From: Streptosporangium carneum
Lineage (GTDB): Bacteria > Actinomycetota > Actinomycetes > Streptosporangiales > Streptosporangiaceae
Assembly: GCF_027922005.1 (NCBI RefSeq)
Contig: NZ_BSEV01000016.1
Span: 62,001 to 126,000, forward strand
Length of the DNA stretch: 64,000 nt
Reading direction: 5' to 3'
Below the pieces are notes generated by a model, which saw nothing but the letters and a program-made list of their open reading frames with translations, had not been told where the DNA came from and ran no database searches. The translations under genes and the position numbers were made by a program. Shown here in pieces: positions 62,198 through 64,000 of the stretch (the stretch's first letter is position 1; the number at the start of each line of letters is the position of its first letter).

Positions 62198-62201
62198 TAC
62201 G

Positions 62202-62276
62202 ATGAAGAAGATCATTGTCCACAAACCCGGCACCACCAGGCTCAGCGGCGTTTCCAGCGTCATCCACAAGGGATGA
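62202..62276 (+). CDS. 24-residue micropeptide, candidate signal or modified-peptide precursor
   Basis: ATG 62202 to TGA 62274-62276. The peptide is basic at the start (MKKIIVHKPG), Thr/Ser-rich in the middle and ends VIHKG. There is no Cys, so it is not a lanthipeptide. It has its own promoter, a strong ribosome site 4 nt upstream and a hairpin downstream, all better than chance. It lies directly after a coupled XRE/TPR regulator and GNAT acetyltransferase. That setting suggests an acetylated or otherwise processed signalling peptide sensed by the TPR protein, but this is inference; it could also be a leader peptide. Confidence 0.55.
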   Translation: MKKIIVHKPGTTRLSGVSSVIHKG

Positions 62277-62342
62277 GGAGGCGCTCGGGCCGCCCCCGGC
62301 GATCGCACGGGTCCCTCGCGCCTCCTGGCGGCCGGACACCGG

Positions 62343-62361
62343 CGGTCGGCCGGGCCGACCG
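62343..62361. terminator. Hairpin between peptide and ABC genes
   Basis: CGGTCGGC and GCCGACCG pair perfectly around CGG, between the convergent peptide gene and ABC operon. No T-tract. Confidence 0.5.
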
Positions 62362-62381
62362 GGCAGGCTGTGGCGTTCCGG

Positions 62382-63413
62382 TCAGGCGGGGAAGACCTGG
62401 ACGTGGCCGGGGTCCACGCTGAGCCGTACGGCGTCGCCGGGGGACAGCGACGCGGCGGCGCGGGAGGGAAGGTCGGCGAAGACGGTCGCGGGTGAGCCGT
62501 TGACCTCGGCCTGGACGTAGACCCGGGTGGTGGCTCCCAGGAAGACCGTCACGTCGACGAGCGCGCGGGCGCCGGGACCCTCACGACGCAGCGAGACGTC
62601 CTCGGGGCGGAACATGCACAGCACCCGCTCCCACGGAGCCTCGACGTCGAAGGCGCCGCCCGCCGTCACCCGCCCTCCGCTCGTGCGCAGCTCGAGGGTG
62701 TTGCGGTTGCCGACGAAGCCCGCGGCGAACCTGGTCGAGGGGGCCGTGTAGATCTCGGAGGGGGCGGCGCACTGCTCGATGTCCCCGGCGTTCATCACCG
62801 CGACCCGGTCGGAGATGGCCAGCGCCTCCGCCTGGTCGTGGGTGACGAAGACGGTGGTGATGCCGACCTGGTGCTGGATGCGGCGGACCTCGTCGCGCAG
62901 CCGGTGACGCACCTGGGCGTCCAGTGCGGACAGCGGCTCGTCCAGCAGCAGCACCTCGGGGCGGGGGGCCAGCGCGCGGGCCAGCGCGACGCGTTGCTGC
63001 TGGCCGCCGGAGAGCTGGTTGGGAAGCCGGTCGCCCTGCTCGGACAGCCCGACGAGCTCCAGCATCTCCTCGACCCGCTCGGCGACCCCGGTCTTCGTCT
63101 CCCGGCGCACGGTCAGCGGGAAGCCGATGTTGCCGCGCACGGTCAGGTTGGGGAACAGCGCGTACGACTGGAAGACCATGCCGATCGGCCGCCTGCGGAC
63201 CGGGACGCCCGTCATGTCGACGCCGCCGATGGTCAGCCGTCCCGAGTCGAACGCGGTGAGACCGGCGACGCAGCGCAGCAGGGTGGTCTTGCCGCAGCCC
63301 GAGGGGCCGAGCAGGGCCAGCATCTCTCCCTGCTCCACGCTGACGCTCACCCCGGCCAGTGCGACATGGCCCGCGTAGCGCTTGGTGACGTCCTCGAGGA
63401 CGACGTGACTCAT
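62382..63413 (-). CDS. ABC importer ATP-binding protein (PotA/FbpC-like)
   Basis: A 343-residue protein with Walker A GPSGCGKTT, LSGGQQQRVALARAL, DEPLSALD and a C-terminal TOBE domain (VDVTVFLGATTRVYVQAEV). The family serves polyamines, iron or 2-aminoethylphosphonate; the substrate is not decidable. ATG 63413 overlaps the permease stop by four bases. Confidence 0.9.
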   Translation of the reverse strand: MSHVVLEDVTKRYAGHVALAGVSVSVEQGEMLALLGPSGCGKTTLLRCVAGLTAFDSGRLTIGGVDMTGVPVRRRPIGMVFQSYALFPNLTVRGNIGFPLTVRRETKTGVAERVEEMLELVGLSEQGDRLPNQLSGGQQQRVALARALAPRPEVLLLDEPLSALDAQVRHRLRDEVRRIQHQVGITTVFVTHDQAEALAISDRVAVMNAGDIEQCAAPSEIYTAPSTRFAAGFVGNRNTLELRTSGGRVTAGGAFDVEAPWERVLCMFRPEDVSLRREGPGARALVDVTVFLGATTRVYVQAEVNGSPATVFADLPSRAAASLSPGDAVRLSVDPGHVQVFPA

Positions 63414-64000
63414 CGCAGAGTCCTTCCGATAGTGCTCACCCTGCCGCGTCCGAGGCGGACGACCAGGGCGGAGAGTGCGAACAGGAACCCGAAGGTGAAG
63501 ATCGTGACGACGGCGAGAGCGTTGGGGTCGCCGAGGGTGCGGGAGACGAACTGGCGGGCCGACCAGATCGGCAGCGTCTCGAACTTGGCTCCCACCAGGA
63601 TCTTGGCGAGCGCGAACTCGTTCATCGCGGTCGCCACGACGAGCAGCGCGCCGGAGACCACGCCGCCGCGGATCGCCGGGAAGATCACCCGGGTCAGGGT
63701 CTGCACGGGGTTCGCCCCGCAGGTCGCCGCGGCCTCGCTGAGCCGTACGGCTCCCGCCGCGATCAGCGAGCCCTCGACCGCCCAGTACATGAACGGGAAG
63801 GCGATGGCCGCCGTCGCCGCCGCGAGCAGCCAGAACGTGCCGAAAAGGCCGGGGGCGAACGAGGCGGTGACGAGTTGGAGGCCGGCTCCCACGACCACCC
63901 ACGGGACGGCGAACGGGATCACCGCGATCGTCTGCACCACCGACCCGATCCTCGGGTTGTGGACCACGGACCAGTAGGCGGCGGGCACCACGAGCAGCAC
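63410..64000 (-). CDS. ABC importer permease (5' end outside window)
   Basis: The C-terminal 196 residues of a binding-protein-dependent permease with about five membrane helices and the EAA coupling loop (EAAATCGANPVQTLTRVIFP). It pairs with the ATPase gene whose ATG lies within its stop. The start and the binding protein should lie right of the window. Confidence 0.88.
   Translation of the reverse strand: MLLVVPAAYWSVVHNPRIGSVVQTIAVIPFAVPWVVVGAGLQLVTASFAPGLFGTFWLLAAATAAIAFPFMYWAVEGSLIAAGAVRLSEAAATCGANPVQTLTRVIFPAIRGGVVSGALLVVATAMNEFALAKILVGAKFETLPIWSARQFVSRTLGDPNALAVVTIFTFGFLFALSALVVRLGRGRVSTIGRTLR

Overview
The window is high-GC actinobacterial DNA. Frequent GTG starts, ATGA/GTGA stop-start overlaps, a pSAM2-type integrative element, a dynamin pair, a group-II truncated haemoglobin and bacterial NACHT-LRR and XRE/TPR proteins fit the Streptosporangiales (Streptosporangium/Nonomuraea-like). 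That placement is inference; there is no rRNA here.

Positions 201-13344 are an actinomycete integrative and conjugative element (AICE) inserted in the 3' half of a tRNA-Arg(TCT) gene. An exact 50-bp direct repeat (201-250 and 13295-13344) marks the ends. The right copy completes the tRNA, and the element supplies a new terminator for it. From right to left the element carries integrase, excisionase, a RepSA-type initiator, a small ORF, an FtsK/TraSA-type DNA translocase, a Pra-like protein and a GntR/UTRA repressor (KorSA-like). Three matching operators lie at the repressor gene and at the pra promoter. Further left are a coupled three-gene set of unknown function headed by a CxxC zinc-ribbon protein, a divergent XRE regulator, a Nudix protein (possible Pif-type transfer immunity), and an AT-rich cargo gene for a membrane KAP-family P-loop NTPase.

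13.4-33 kb is chromosomal: a phosphotransferase, cobD/cobQ, a short SHOCT protein, an 1118-aa NACHT-LRR protein (candidate anti-phage sensor), convergent lipid genes (PlsC, patatin), two oxidoreductases, a Ser/Thr kinase, a UTRA-only protein, DUF6504 and DUF4328 proteins, an orphan response regulator, and an ABC exporter pair.

33-43 kb holds an SsuA-fold protein without signal peptide, a secreted sulfatase, lutABC, an acetyltransferase, and a tetrapyrrole group: a CbiX-like protein lacking both usual catalytic histidines, CobT and CysG. cysG overlaps a dynamin-like GTPase gene whose roughly 870-residue N-terminal extension is made of internal repeats. That gene in turn overlaps a second dynamin-like gene.

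49-55 kb has a single-strand-binding protein flanked by minisatellite-like arrays, about 1.3 kb of decayed repeat-rich DNA, a membrane diguanylate cyclase, EttA and a thioesterase. 55-64 kb has a GH13-globin-MscS operon, a short conserved protein, an XRE/TPR regulator coupled to a GNAT enzyme and followed by a 24-codon peptide gene with its own promoter, and an ABC uptake system that runs off the window.

The best candidates for undescribed biology are the KAP cargo and its flanking inverted repeat, the three-gene zinc-ribbon set, the XRE/GNAT/micropeptide locus, the repeat-expanded dynamin, the His-less CbiX, and the decayed coding minisatellite after ssb.
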